From Orychophragmus violaceus (Eukaryota > Streptophyta > Magnoliopsida > Brassicales > Brassicaceae): a stretch of 64,000 bases of DNA. The translations under genes were made by a program, and so were the position numbers. A model generated the notes under the pieces. That model was not told the DNA's origin, did no database searches, and was given only the letters and a program-made list of their open reading frames with translations. Positions 34,747 to 46,934 of the stretch are shown one piece after another; the first letter of the stretch is position 1, and each line of letters begins with the position of its first letter. The stretch is from contig CM058231.1 of assembly GCA_030180135.1 (NCBI GenBank), positions 22,137,034 to 22,201,033 of the forward strand. Reading direction: 5' to 3'.

Positions 34747-34952
34747 GGGATCAAGCTGGAAAGGCTCATCTTAAACTTGCCGACCGTCACTTTAAAGTAA
34801 GTTCTTTTGCCTACAAATGTTATTCTGGACACATGTATTGAACTATTATGTTTATGATAACATTGTTGTCCATCTGCAGTCTGACAACAAACATGATACT
34901 GCTAACGCCTATGCCGAAGCTGTTAAATGCTACAAGAAAGTTAACACAACTG
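34747..34952 (+). pseudogene. Alpha-SNAP fragment captured by the Helitron (two exons)
   Basis: Exon 34747-34796 reads DQAGKAHLKLADRHFK. Exon 34880-34952 reads SDNKHDTANAYAEAVKCYKK. They are separated by an intron of about 83 bp with GTAAGT and CTGCAG ends. This is the N-terminal TPR-like region of alpha-soluble NSF attachment protein (family: DQAGKAYLKLADCHLK and AANAYAEAAKCYKKVD), which recruits NSF to SNARE complexes. It directly follows the OASTL fragment, from which it is separated by about 85 bp of intron-like sequence, so a read-through transcript could splice the two together. Confidence 0.85.
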
Positions 34953-36240
34953 GTATGTAGAGATCCCTAGAAAATATGTTTGTAGCATGTATAGCCAAAA
35001 GCTACTCTTTTGGACAACTCTTTTGGAATTGGCAGTCTCAGTAATATAGGAGTTATTATCAACTTTCTTTGACAGTTTCTTCTTGATATGCGTCTGTATC
35101 TGTGTCTTAATTGTAGGCAACTCTTCAAGAAAGGAAAAATAAGGTCTATACATACTAACAAAAAGGTAAACACCAAGTGTACACGTCAGCTCACATGGCA
35201 AGCATAGGCTATATAGATGAAAAGGGGTCTGCTGCTTTGCATGTTCAACCACAGCCTCATTATATCCCTTATTCTGTGAATCCTGAAACGCCTCTTGAAA
35301 TTGTGGCGCCTCACTATCCACATTAACCTGAGCCTTCAGTTTTTTCATGAGGACCAGATCTTTCATGTACAAGATCCACGGGCCTTAACAAAAGAGGCCA
35401 AAATGAGAAGCGATGACTCATTTAAGAAGGTAAATGATCCTGCTAATATAACTACTGTCGAGACCAATCTTTCAGCATAGGAGCCAAAGATGAGGAGAGA
35501 ATCCTCAACGTCAAGGGTCAGTGAGTATTTTGTTTCCTCTGTCTGGTGATTTGATGGTAGCAGATCACGTCGTTAAGGAAGAAGCTGCAGTTGCCACACA
35601 ACTGTCCGATTCAACACCAGATCCAAGTACCTCATCCTGTCTAGAGAAAAGTCTTAGAAAATCTCAGGACCATGCTGAGAACAATTTTTCAGTAAAGGAG
35701 CCAAAGATGAGGACACAATCTTCAAGGAGGTGTTCGAAGCCATTGTTAGATTTTGATCAAACAATACAAAAAACAAGAACACATAAAAAAGGGTCCACCA
35801 ACTTATTTAAAGGTCTACACATATCTACTTCAGTAACCAAATAAAGTAGTTCATACAACAAAAGGTTACTACAACTCTTACAAAAAAAAATATTTGATCG
35901 ATTTGGAAAAGCTAAGGTGAGAAACAAATTAAAAAAATAATAATAAAAAGAGGCACCTAATCTGTTGGGATTTTTGGATCAGATCTTTATGCATGGATTT
36001 ATTGGGGAATATGGAAAGCACGAATTTTATATTAGTTTGAGAACACAGTGTTTTTCGGAGGAGATACTGGCTAAGGCAATAAAAGATGCAAAAGAATAAC
36101 AGTGCGCTCAAGAGATGCCATTATCACATCAGCAACCGGTTTATACCTCTGCTCACGAAACGTACCAGGTTAATAAACCGACAATTCAGCATCGCAATGA
36201 ACATACAACTCGACATAGCATATTTTATAATGACCAATAA
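34953..36240 (+). other. Helitron interior downstream, unrecognised sequence
   Basis: Contains intron-like and exon-like stretches that I cannot assign. On the plus strand, 35350-35480 and 35540-35840 have open stretches with a repeated GAGCCAAAGATGAGGA block (about 35481 and 35699). On the minus strand, 35240-35372 reads LKAQVNVDSEAPQFQEAFQD. Either could be a third captured exon. AT-rich towards the 3' end. Confidence 0.35.
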
Positions 36241-36329
36241 CATAACAAATCAAAAATACAGCCCCCTGCGCATGCGCGGAGGGTCCAATACCTAGTAGTA
36301 ATTAAAAAAAAGTAATAGAATCTTGATGA

Positions 36330-36480
36330 TTTTGGCCTTGGAATCTGAATATCCGAACCTGGATCCGACCCGAAATACCCGTACGTGTAATCAAACCGAA
36401 AAAAACTTTCTGATATTTCTCTACCATACCCGTGGATATCGGTTCGGGCCCGGGCCTACCCGATACCCATTCGGGTACCC
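36330..36480 (+). repeat. Subterminal CCGAACC/GGTTCGG repeats, left end of hAT
   Basis: Motifs such as ATCCGAACCTGGATCCGACC, TATCGGTTCGGGCCCGGGCC and CGATACCCATTCGGGTACCC. They are of the same kind as those at 58360-58590. Confidence 0.65.
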
Positions 36481-36499
36481 ATATACCTGAAACAAGCAC

Positions 36500-37676
36500 T
36501 CTAAGCTGCTAAGAGGGTTTCTCATTAAAGGAGATTGGTCATTAGGGTTAGAGTATCTGAACCCAACTCTGAGAGTGTCGAGACTCTGGTTTCTGATCCG
36601 ATACCCAAAATTTCGGTGTGTCGATTAAGAGGTACTGATTTAGTATCAATCTGGCATCCAGCTACTAACATTATGGCATCCAAATCAAAGAAATCCCGGC
36701 ACACCATTTGCGTCGTCAAGGGACCGATTAAAGGTAGCAATTTTTTCTTTAATATTTTTGCTTGTCTCTCTCTCTCTATTCTTAGTTCTATTGTTTTGTG
36801 TCTATGATTGTCTATGAATATGTGATTTAGTGATTGTCTCATACTGTCATTGTGTGGTACTTAGGGTAGTTTCTGCGATTCATATTGTTATTGTGTCGAT
36901 TTGATGATTAATACTAATGGTAGTTACTTTCTGCGATTTGATTGAGCTCGATCTCTGTACTTAGGGTACTTAGGGTAGTTTATGCGTTGATGAATAGTAC
37001 TTAGGGTAGATAATCTAGTCGAAGTAGATTTTTTGGCAAAGGAGATCGAGAGTCTTAAGGTATTGTCAAAGAAGATGATCAATAAGCTGACAAAACCGCA
37101 AGCTCGATTAAGACACAAAATAGAGCTTTAGGTAATTCCTTATCATAATAGTTTGTATAACAGATTTGCAGCTGACTATTGAAATTATGTTGTTGATATG
37201 TAATATGTTATACATACAAATTTGTGTCATAGAGATTGATTTCAACAAAGTTTGTTGTACACGTCTGTTGGATAAGGTAAGTAGAAATCTGTGTTAGAAC
37301 ACAGATTTGGTGTATACGTTTGCTGAAACTTCTTGGTGTGTGGTCGCTAGCAACCATTGTAGATTTTAATTGTTTCTCACTTCCCTTTGTTGAAATAAAA
37401 TCTTAGCTTCTTGCCAAAGTCTTTTTTGTTAGATTATGAATACTGCAAAGTATCAACATATAACTTCAACATCTGCATTTTTATGTGTCTTAATTCCTTT
37501 TGTTGGATTGTGAATGCATTTTAAGCCATTCAACTATGTAGCATCAACATTATGCTTGCAATGTCACGTAAACGATTAGCTTGGTTGCTTTGAAGTCATT
37601 TAATACATTTAATACATGTCACATAATACATATAAGTTTGTTGCTTGGTTTACTTAGTATGTATTATCTGTTGCAT
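36500..37676 (+). other. hAT 5' region, non-coding or unrecognised
   Basis: Between the left subterminal repeats and the transposase start. A 90-codon frame at 36535-36807 (LVSIWHPATNIM) has no family I recognise. GTACTTAGGGTAG is repeated near 36857, 36957 and 36990. Probably 5' UTR and introns of the transposase gene. Confidence 0.4.
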
Positions 37677-38240
37677 ATGGCGTCAAATAACAATGATATC
37701 CCCATGCGTGGTGGAGGACTCTGATGGAACAACATATGAAGTTGTTAGCTCTCCGGATGTTGGAAATAAGGGGAAACAAAAAGTATCATAAGGAACCAGT
37801 GTATCTAAGGTAAGCAAGAGACAAAGCTCTTGGGTTTGGCAGCACTTCACCATGGGAAATAAATGAACATTCCAACTAAGTCAGGGACATCCAACATGAA
37901 GAAGCATCTAAAGTTAACCTCCAAGGCTTACAATATATGGAAATCTGCTCGTAAATACAACGATCATACTGTGTTGGGAACTGATGGTGAGGGTGGTAGT
38001 TTGGAGCTTTGTAAGATATTTGAATATGTGGACAGATAAGCTACAAATGAAATGCTACTGCTAGGAGAGCTACCTTTATCATTCATAGAGAGCTTCCTAG
38101 AACCATTTCACATCAGGAATTAAGTTGTACATGCTTGTTTCTAGGAGAACTTTGTGGAGATGTATGTCCATAAGAAAGTGGCCATGAAGAAGATTATTGG
38201 AAAGAACAAGCATCGTCTTTCATTGATAATATATATGGGT
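37677..38240 (+). pseudogene. hAT transposase, N-terminal part (BED finger region)
   Basis: Starts at ATG 37677 (MASNNNDIPM) and then breaks by frameshifts. Readable pieces are SSWVWQHFTMGNK (BED-finger start), a GTSNMKKHLK-like HLK segment, ATNEMLLLGELPLSFIES, and VAMKKIIGKNKHRLSL just before the insertion. In intact relatives these are the zinc finger and the start of the catalytic domain. Multiple stops make it dead. Confidence 0.75.
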
Positions 38241-39121
38241 TGTAATACCCTGTCTTTTAAAATTGGTCAACAGGCAGCAGAAAAGTCAAACGAGGCAATT
38301 TCGTAATTTTCAGAAGATGAGGAGCATTTTGGTAATTTTATCAAAATATAAGCCGAAAGCTAAGACATGCCAAATGATTCTTTTTTAATTAAATAAATCA
38401 TTTAGAAGACGAAAAACGGCGGAATCAGATTTTTAATGAGTTTTACGGCCTATCGGGATGGAAACCGATAGAGCCGATAAAACTTGTAAAATTCATTGCG
38501 GGAGCTACGGAAGTCCGATTGAGGTGAAACGACTTGAAAAATGCTTCTTATGGAGTCTAGTAAAGTAAAGAAAAGTTTTGGGAATTTATGTTGAAGCTTA
38601 GAGGGTTTTTTAGAGAATTAAAAGCTTAATTGAATAATTAAGCCAAAGATATGATATTTCCCATCAAGTAAAGTGTGACCAAAGAAAATGAAGATTTAAC
38701 CACAAAACATTACTAATTAAGTTAATTATTGATCAGTTAAAAGGAGGGGACGTGGCTTAGGAGCAAGAAGAAGATAGAGTCGTTGTACTAGATTTTGGTA
38801 CATGTATATTAAGTAATCTAACATGGCTGAATCAGATTCATTGAATTCCCTCATAACTTCACGTGGTGAAATGAATGAGAAGTTACAATTAATCTTCTCA
38901 TCATTTTTCTCTCTAACGTATCTTGCAAAGAGGGAATGTTAGGAACACTTGTCACCAAGTTTTTTACTTGGTTTTCCTATATAAAGAAGCCATCACTCCG
39001 CCCATTTCATTCATCAAAGAGAGAAGAAGAAAAGAGAAGAAGAGAAGAAGAAGAAGCGTGAGAGGAAGAAAAGAGAAAGAGAGAAGGAGAAGAGGAGAGA
39101 AAGAAGAAGAGAGAGAGAGAA
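38241..39121 (+). repeat. LTR of element I, left part, with TATA box and purine tract
   Basis: In inverse orientation it matches 40980-41630 of G (for example TGGTAATTTTATCAAAAT and AGCCGAAAGCTAAGAC). A TATA box CCTATATAAAG sits at about 38978-38988. A GAGAAGAA-type purine tract at 39010-39121 is where G starts. Confidence 0.8.
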
Positions 39122-41630
39122 TGTAATGCCCCCTTTCCGTTATCCGCATACCGACGCGCTGATCGGCCAACCATCAAACAAGAACATGACCGATCGAATC
39201 CGAGAAGCCATACGAGAAGAGTTTGTCACAATACGAAGCCAGGGATAGTCCGGTTTGAGTCAAAGGCTCGTACCAAACCATCCTTGACTCCGTTTACCTC
39301 GTTTCCACGATACAAGGCTTTTCAACCCATACCGCTTTCACGAATTTTGTTCGGTTCGGACTAAACCGTATATCAGGAAATTATTCCGTTTTTATTATTT
39401 TAAAATTATAAATCTTATTCATAACAATATACGGTCTAATACAAATCATTAGCGGGATCCCAACAAATCCAAAACCGAAAATAAAGTAAAAATGCACTCG
39501 AAACAAAGCAATACCAAACGCCAACCTGAGACTACTCCGAGTGTCCTACGCGTCCGCCGAGCTATGCCAAACCTGAAAAACACAAAAGATTCTAATAAGC
39601 AATCTAAAATTACCCAGTGAGACGGCTCCCAACTAAAGGCTGCTAACAATCTAATAATCCCGCCCAAACCCAAAATAACAATCACATACAATAGCTGATC
39701 ACAGGCTACCAAGACGTGATGAGCTCCACAACACACAATCATTCGATTAACACACAACAACAGAAAGGTAACCAAGGGATTTGAGAACACTGCGGCACAT
39801 GCTTTCGATTAGACTCGATCTATCTATCGCGGCTCTACACAACTCCACACCAACTGGGCCCACTATGCAAACTCGATAACTTCCACGGGAACAATTAGCT
39901 ACCCTACGGTAACTAAAACCTCCCACGACTCCTATACGAAAACACGAAGTCATGCGACTAGGACACCGTTCTCTGTCCATCGATACGCGGTGACTCGGGC
40001 TACCCCTAGATAACCAAAGCTTCCATGAAGTCCGGCCCTAGGACGCGACTCTGTATTCTCCAGACCACACACCTACCGGCGTCACTCAGTAGGTTAACAC
40101 CAAAACCAGAATCACCACCCGAAGGCACATGAACCGATCAGGTAACTACCCGATGATCCAATCGGGTCGGAAGTACCGGAACGCCATCTCTAGACTTGCG
40201 GGACCTAACGCACCCTATAGAGTCCTAATAACAGTAATGTAAATAAGCAGACTCACTGGGTCTCTATCACGCAATACTAACAAGGTCAAATAGAAATACC
40301 ATCTCAATACCCAATCTATCCCGCAAGTTCTATCACCAACCTTCACATCACCCGACCTTACCCAGACTTACCCGGTTCCGCACCAGAGTAAGTATCTACC
40401 AGTGCAGTCTACTCGTCCCAACATCAAAGTAGATAAACAATCAAGCAATCAACGAACTATCAATCAATTACTGATATAAGCTAACTAGCATGCATCTCTT
40501 TTAACCTAACAATTTACTTATTTAACTGAGTTATTAATCAACCTAGCCGTTCTAAACAATTCAATCATCGAGGTATGCAACCTAAATCTATAGTTTATAA
40601 CTCATGGGTCTATATGTTCTAGTCTAAATGCATCACACAATTTAGCCGACTCACCGTGATATTGTGACGAAGAATGGATGGATTGACGGAACTCCGACAC
40701 GAACCCGACGCTAACCCGAACCTTCCCCGAACCGTTGACTTACTTTGACCTGACCTTGACCCGACGTTGACCTTAGTGATTCCGATCGTACCTTCACACG
40801 AGCCTCCGGAACAACTTCATTTTCTTTCTCCTTCTCTCTCTCTCCCCCCTACGGTTCCCCTCCTTCTCTCTCTCTATCTCCTCCGGTTCTCCTCCATCTC
40901 TTTCTCTCCTCCGGTTCTCTCCTCCTTCTTTCCTTCTCTCCTCCGGTTCTCCTCCATCTCTCTCTCTCTCTCCTCCTAATCTCCTCCATCTCTCTCTCTC
41001 CTCCGGTTCTCCTTCATCTCTCTCTCTTCTTCGGTTCTCCTCCATCTTTCCCTCTTCTTCTCCCGTTCTTCTTCACGCTTCTTCTTCTTCTTCTTCTTCT
41101 CCTCTATCACGCTTTTTCTTCTTCTTCTTCTTCTTTCTTCTCACACTCTTCTTCTCTCTTCTTCTTATTCTTACGTCTTTGGTGTGTGAGATACTGAAAG
41201 TTTCTTATTCCCGAACAATCCCGATGCACCGATGTTTCTGTTTTCGTGTTTAATATTTTAAAATTTCCTTAGATGCTTCCATAAATCCACCAAGCCTCAT
41301 TTTCAGATTCTAGATGCTCTTAGATGAATTTAGAAATTTGAATAACTCCGTTTGGACACTCGTAGCTCTCGGTATGAATTTTATAAGATTTCTCGATTCT
41401 ATCGATTTCTTTTCCCGATAGTTTAAAAAACTTGTTTAAAGTCCGTTATTGCCACTTCTTGTCTTCTAAATGTTTTCTTTACTTAAAAAGAAGAAAATTT
41501 GACCCGTCTTAGCTTTCGGCTCGCATTTTGATAAAATTACCAAAATGTCCCTCAAGTCTTGGAAATTACAAAATGCCCATGTTGACTTTCGGATTGCCCG
41601 TTTACTAATGTTGTGAGACAGGGTATTACA
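39122..41630 (-). repeat. 3' LTR of element G
   Basis: TGTAATGCCC to GGGTATTACA, 2509 bp. 40820-41165 is a long pyrimidine tract with minisatellite units like CTCCTCCGGTTCTCCTCCAT, which in sense would be a purine-rich stretch. Confidence 0.85.
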
Positions 41631-43423
41631 TTCTTCCCCACTTACAGGAATTCGGTCTCCGAATTCTCCGTTACTAACAAACTTCGAATCGGAACTGAAC
41701 CCCGTAAGTCGCCAATCCTGAAACTTATCTGACGGCTCCAACGCTTGAACTCTGAACTTAACTGAAACCATACTCCCGATGCTCACTGACCTCTAAACAC
41801 TGTCTTGCACAAAACTCAAAATACCGACGTCTTGAACTTCCCATGTTTGATTCCAATCCATTGTTTCTATCTGAACTGCTCCATTATGACTCATGAATCC
41901 ATCTAAACCATCTGACGATCTAATGAACCGATATTTTGACTTCCCCACTTTGTTTTGACCTCCTAATCGGTATTCTGCTGCTAAAGATTTCTTCCGTCCC
42001 TTTGCTGAATCATCGATCTCCCATGCTTCGAATTTTTCTTGATCACTGAACTCCAAGCTTGACTGATTCCACAAAGGCTCTTCCCACTAATACCCTTGTA
42101 CTTAAACCTCTACTGTCACTGATGCCTTCCAAATCTCTTTGCTAACGCCTCATACCTATCCGCCTATCTTGAATCTATCTGCTACTGATACTCACACTCC
42201 CAACTAACTCGCTTGCAAACTCGGATCAAACTGCCTCCTGACACACAATCTTGTCGCTAGGGTTCGGGTTCGGTCTCATGTTCGCGTCCCGTCGTCCATC
42301 ACGTCCTACGTCAACAACTCATCAACACTGGAATGGTTAGATCTTTCTAACTTACTTCTCGATATCACTTCCTTATAGAGATATTGTTAACTAGTCTTGT
42401 ACCCGACGGTCACACGTGACTAATAAACAATATCTCATAATTCTGCTCAATCTCAAATAAGCTTTCTATAAAAACCACTTTCTCAATTCCGAGCTTAGTT
42501 CTACCTAAGAGGTTCTCTAACCTTTCTAACCAATCAACAAATCTAACTGATAACTTATCATCCCAACTACACCAGTCTAATGATTTACTTCTTACGGAAA
42601 TGTTTATCGCTATAACCATCCATCTATACGAGTCACTAACCAACCTCAAGACCTACTAACTAACCTCTTAACGAATCAACAATGAGATAATTCTCAAATG
42701 CACATTCTAACAACCTATAAATTCTATCCATAATCGGTCCACAATCTAGCGACTTAACGAGATGATGAATGCAACAAATCTCACTTAACAATCTATCAAC
42801 CTAGCGATCAAACAAATGCAATGCTAGCAACCAAGCGATCAAACAAATGCATTACTAGAAACCTAGCGATCAAACAATTGCATTGCTATCCCAACCAATC
42901 GAATTACTCAACGAGCAATGCAATGATATAAAACATAACATTCTAACAACTTAATGATTCATCAAATGCAAGGATTCAAATTACCGACTAACAACTTAGC
43001 AAGCAAACAACGCATCAATCACATCAACATTCTAACACCCTCACACACAATCAATCAAATAAGTAAATCGACGATTGCAGTCGTCTCTCCGGGATCTGAT
43101 AGAAACCGTCTGTTCGGATCATCATTTTTTCTCACGTCGTAGCTATATTGCATTCACATCCATCATATGCATGCAACATAACTACTCCGTTACTCCAAAC
43201 GACAAACCGAAATACTTCACATACACTACGTAAATAAAACATCTATACACCACATAGAGTTTTAAATATGTAGGTCTGTCGGAGTCTACATATTAGTGGT
43301 TACCAATCCGTCCCAAAAGAAACACCACTACACACAATCGAATCGTCGGAGACGAATGCAAACCGATATACACACATCAAAAAGTGAGTTAGAGCCCTTA
43401 CTTACCTGGGCCTAATCTACTTC
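41631..43423 (-). other. Element G internal region, mostly non-coding
   Basis: No retroelement domain recognised. In antisense, 42074 to about 41640 stays open apart from one TAG near 41790 (KFEAWEIDDSAKGRKKSLAA, GNGEF-like end NGEFGDRIPVSGEE); it could be an unidentified coding remnant. A threefold tandem repeat of about 32 bp (CCTAGCGATCAAACAAATGC) lies at about 42790-42880. Confidence 0.4.
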
Positions 43424-43895
43424 CTAATATCTCCAACATGAGCAGTATGCACCGCACTGAGTACAATACGGCTCATGTGGATCACGACCGGCAGAGGCGC
43501 CAGGAGAATGGAGTGAGTGTGGTGGTGGTGGTGGCTGATATTCCCGAGCAAACAACTCGCACCATGTAAAATTGAAACCCGTAGCACCGCAGGCAAGACA
43601 CGAGGGCCCGATGCAGAAGATGCCTTTCGGGTTAGCGGAATGTCCGGTGGTGGTAGCTCCCATACTCCGAGAATATACTGGACCACCATGTCATCAGGGA
43701 TGAATCGGCGGTGCAGGTGCTGCTGACGGTGGTACTCCGGTAAAAAGGCGGCCCTGGAATGAATGGAGCGGCAACTGGTTTGGCACCGGAAATCACATAC
43801 TCCAAAATAGGCGGAGAAATATGGGAATACTCTGCAGGCTGGACGTATGGACTTGGACTAGCTGGAGTAGATCCAATGGACTCATGGTCCTCCAT
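43424..43895 (-). pseudogene. Short gag-like or unidentified reading frame of element G
   Basis: Starts at ATG 43895 (MEDHESIGSTPASPS), close to the primer site, where gag normally starts. It is Pro/Ser-rich, breaks by frameshift near 43635-43665, and continues as 43663-43424 with cysteine pairs (CLACG, CTQCGAYCSC). I cannot place it in a gag family. The (CA)n run at 43927-43942 lies just upstream. Confidence 0.4.
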
Positions 43896-44143
43896 GTTGA
43901 TGTCGCTTCTCCTGAAATCGCGATCACACACACACACACACACCAATCTTCCTAGGACAACTCTGCTGTAAGACTGCACCAAACACAAAACTGTTATTAC
44001 AATCCTAGCAAATTGCTAATTAACCCATCCCCCCGGGTTTGACGGATGCGACTCGGATTCCTAATGGTTGCTTTGGCGACAATTTTCGACTCGATAAAAC
44101 ATTAAAAACGTTGAAAAACCAGAATTTTCGAATCCATGACGAA

Positions 44144-44159
44144 CCATGCTCTGATACCA
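44144..44159 (-). promoter_or_regulatory. Initiator tRNA-Met type primer binding site of element G
   Basis: In sense TGGTATCAGAGCATGG, five bases inside the LTR start at 44165. The TGGTATCAGAGC core is typical. Confidence 0.82.
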
Positions 44160-44164
44160 CCTTT

Positions 44165-45471
44165 TGTAACGCCCCCTTAATGTTTTCCGCTGACCGAGGA
44201 GCTGACCGGCCAACAATCAAACAAGAACATGACCGATCGAACCCGAGCAGCCATACGAGAAGAGTTTTTCACAATACAAAGCCAGAGATAGTCCATTTTG
44301 AGTAAAAGGCTCGAACCAAACCATTCTTGACTCCGTTTACTGTTTCCACGATACAAGGCTTTTCAACCTGTACCGCTTCCACTAGTTGTGTTCGGTTCGG
44401 ACTAAACTGTATATCAGGGAATTATTCCGTTTTTATTATTTTAAAATTATAAATCTTATTCATAACAATATACGGTCTAATACAAATCATTAGCGGGATC
44501 CCAACAAAATCTGAAACCGAAAATAAAATCAAAATGCACTCGAAACAAACCAATGCCAAACGCCAACCCGAGACTACTTCGAGTGTCCTACGCGTCCGCC
44601 GAGCTATGCCAAACCTGAAAAACAAAAAAGAAATTAATGACCAATCTAAGATTACGCAGTGATATGGCTCCCAACTAAAGGTTACTAACAATCTAATAAT
44701 CTCGCCCAAACCCAAAATAACAATCACGTACAATAGCTGATCACGTGCTACCAAGACGTGATGAGCTCCAAAACACACAAGCATTTGATTAACACATAAC
44801 AATAGAAAGGTAACCAAGGAACACTGCGGCATATTCTCTTGATTAGACTCGATCTATCTATCGCGGCTCTACACAACTCCACACCAACTGGGCCCACTAT
44901 GCGAACTCGGTAACTTCCACGGGAACACTTAGCTACCCTACAGTACCTAAAACTTCCCAAGACTCCTAGACGAAAACACGAAGTCATGCGACTAGGACAC
45001 CGTTCTCTGTCCATCGATACGTGGTGACTCGGGCTACCCCTAGATAACCAAAGCTTCCATGCAACCCAGCCCTAGGACGCGACCATGTATTCTCAAGACC
45101 ACACACCTACCGGGGTTACTCAGTAGGTTAACACCATAACCAGAATCACCACTCGAAGGCACGTGAACCGATCAAGTAACTACCCGATGATCCAATCGGG
45201 TCGGAAGTACCGGAATGCCATCTCTAGACTTACGGGACCTAACGCACCCTATAGAGTCCTAATAACAGTAATGTAAACAAGCAGACTCACTGGGACTCTA
45301 TCACGCAATACTAACAAGGTCAAATAAAAATACCATCTCAATACCCAATCTATCCCACAAGTCCTATCACCAACCTTCACATCACCCGACCTTACCCAGA
45401 CTTACCTGGTTTCGTACCAGAGTAAGTATCTACCAGTGCAGTCTACTCGTCCCAACACCGAAGTATATAAA
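44165..45471 (-). repeat. 5' LTR of element G, truncated by element H
   Basis: Aligns with 39122-40440 of the left LTR, with numerous substitutions. It stops at GTATATAAA where element H begins. The remaining ~1.2 kb of this LTR is not found on the other side of H or J. Confidence 0.85.
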
Positions 45472-46666
45472 TGATATATCATGGTTTTTACCGGTTTTAT
45501 GCCATGATATAATTGTGTTTTAGTGTTCTTTTGTGTTCTTTTAGAGTCTATTACAGGTATAATCAGGTTTGGAGCAAAATTGGAGATATTGGAGCATTTT
45601 GGGGATTTTTGGAGTGTTTGGCCGAGAGATTGAGCTCACTGTCCGATTTTGAGATCATGCATCGATCGACACACCTCTGGTGCCGATCGACACACTAGCG
45701 AGTTGGGCCGATTCGGCGGTTTAATGAAGATTCAATATTTTGCACTTTGGCCCAGAAGTTTCCAGTATTTACAAAGAAGCCCCAGCCGAGATTATGCCTA
45801 TATAATTAGGATTTCGGTGTTTATTTTAGATACGCTTTCATAATTAAGAGCAGAGAGTTTTTAGAGCTATTGGGGCTGATCTGATCCTGTACTTCACTTT
45901 ATTTTGGAGAAGATTTCGAACCCCTTTAATTATTTAATCTCTTTTATGATTTCTATTAATTCATTGATTATGCTTTCATATTCTATGTCTGAGTAGATTC
46001 ATAGTTAGGTTTAGGGTTTCTCATTAAAGATTTGATGACTTGCTAGACTTGTTTAAATCAGTTAAGGATTCACATGAATAGAATGTTCTTCGATCTAAAT
46101 TGAGTTTAATGCTAGTTCTAACCTGATCAATTAGAATCTAGATCTTAGGTTGCTAAATACGACACGAGAGTGTGGTTTAGAATCTGAACTATTTAGGTTG
46201 AGCAATTAAATTATTCGCAAAGAGATTTGGCTTAGTTTAATTGTGAACATATCGAACTTGAAATTAATGCTGGTTTAATCTGTTAGTAATTTCAAAGAGA
46301 TTTGGATTACTGCACTTAGACTTAGAGAATTCTCGCAAAGATATTTGGTTAATTCTATATCCGTGATTTGAGTTCTAGAACTGTGCTTAATTAGATCCTG
46401 ACTGATTGATTTGTCTGCTTGTCTGATTTTCGGAGAACACCCTAGACTTAGCGCCTTTAATTAACTGCTTTCACCACCAACAATCTGCTACTTGTTTACT
46501 TTCTTGTTTTGCTATTTAGTTTACTACAATTTGCTTTCTTCTTAGTTTAAACTCCTACGGTTCTTTATCTATCGAGACCAGAGTCTCTGTGGATTCGATA
46601 CCCTATATACTACAATCACTTAACTGTGCACTTGCAGTAGAATAGGATTAAAACCTGACCCTATCA
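45472..46666 (+). repeat. 5' LTR of element H with TATA box and terminal hairpin
   Basis: 1195 bp, TGATATATCATGG to CCCTATCA. A TATA-like CCTATATAATT is at about 45798-45808. The terminal hairpin TATATCATGG / CCATGATATA is at 45475-45512. A paired 16-nt site is at about 45658-45705. The family block TGTGGATTCGATACCCTATA is near the 3' end. Confidence 0.92.
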
Positions 46667-46672
46667 AGTTTT

Positions 46673-46690
46673 TGGCGCCGTTGCCGGGGA
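46673..46690 (+). promoter_or_regulatory. tRNA-Asp primer binding site of element H
   Basis: TGGCGCCGTTGCCGGGGA, the perfect 18-nt tRNA-Asp complement, six bases after the LTR. Confidence 0.93.
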
Positions 46691-46934
46691 CTCTTAGAGT
46701 CTTCGATAGGATCGAACTTAGGGTTTCTACTAGGATTTTTTATTTTTTTGTTTCATTTTGTTTTGTTTTTATTTTAAGTTACTAATTTTTCTCTGTTTTC
46801 TCTCTGTCGCAGGTACCGATTTCGCTTTGCGTCGATCGTTGCACCTTTGTGTCGATCGTCACTAGGCGATTCTGAGATTGTATCGATCGTTGCACTGATA
46901 GCATCGATCGTTGCTTGACGATTACAGACAGTTT
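46691..46934 (+). other. 5' leader of element H
   Basis: Leader with four TCGATCGA-type sites at about 46834-46915, placed as in B and C. The last one runs up to the gag start region, where the upstream in-frame codon is TTG (46911). Confidence 0.75.

Larger units (their letters stand above)
33015..36295 (+). mobile_element. Non-autonomous Helitron carrying host gene fragments
   Basis: The 3' end is diagnostic: a GC-rich palindromic hairpin (CCCTGCGCATGCGCGGAGGG, 36265-36284) about a dozen bases before CTAG (36292-36295), followed by T. The 5' end is proposed at TCATATATATAATGGG (33015), preceded by A. Its subterminal sequence CCATTTTAAGGGTGTCCACG resembles Arabidopsis ATREP/Helitron 5' ends. 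The A|T insertion site fits the family. Between the ends there is no Rep/helicase gene. Instead there are intron-containing fragments of an OASTL gene and an alpha-SNAP gene on the same strand. The 5' boundary is less certain than the 3' one. Confidence 0.7.
39122..45471 (-). mobile_element. Non-autonomous LTR element G with ~2.5-kb LTRs (LARD-like)
   Basis: Left LTR 39122-41630, internal region 41631-44164, right LTR 44165-45471 cut by element H. The initiator tRNA-Met type primer site beside the right LTR and the polypurine tract GTGGGGAAGAA beside the left LTR give minus orientation. The internal 2.5 kb has no recognisable reverse transcriptase, integrase or protease. The two LTRs differ at many positions, so G is older than B, C and J. 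Long LTRs around a coding-poor middle fit a LARD. Confidence 0.78.

Noticed and set aside
33906..34952. A functional fused cysteine-synthase/alpha-SNAP gene
   Set aside because: The PLP-lysine exon is missing, a frameshift is present, and both parts are small fragments inside a Helitron.
40794..41045. 83-codon charged frame (Arg/Glu/Gly-rich)
   Set aside because: Translation of the pyrimidine/purine minisatellite of the G LTR.
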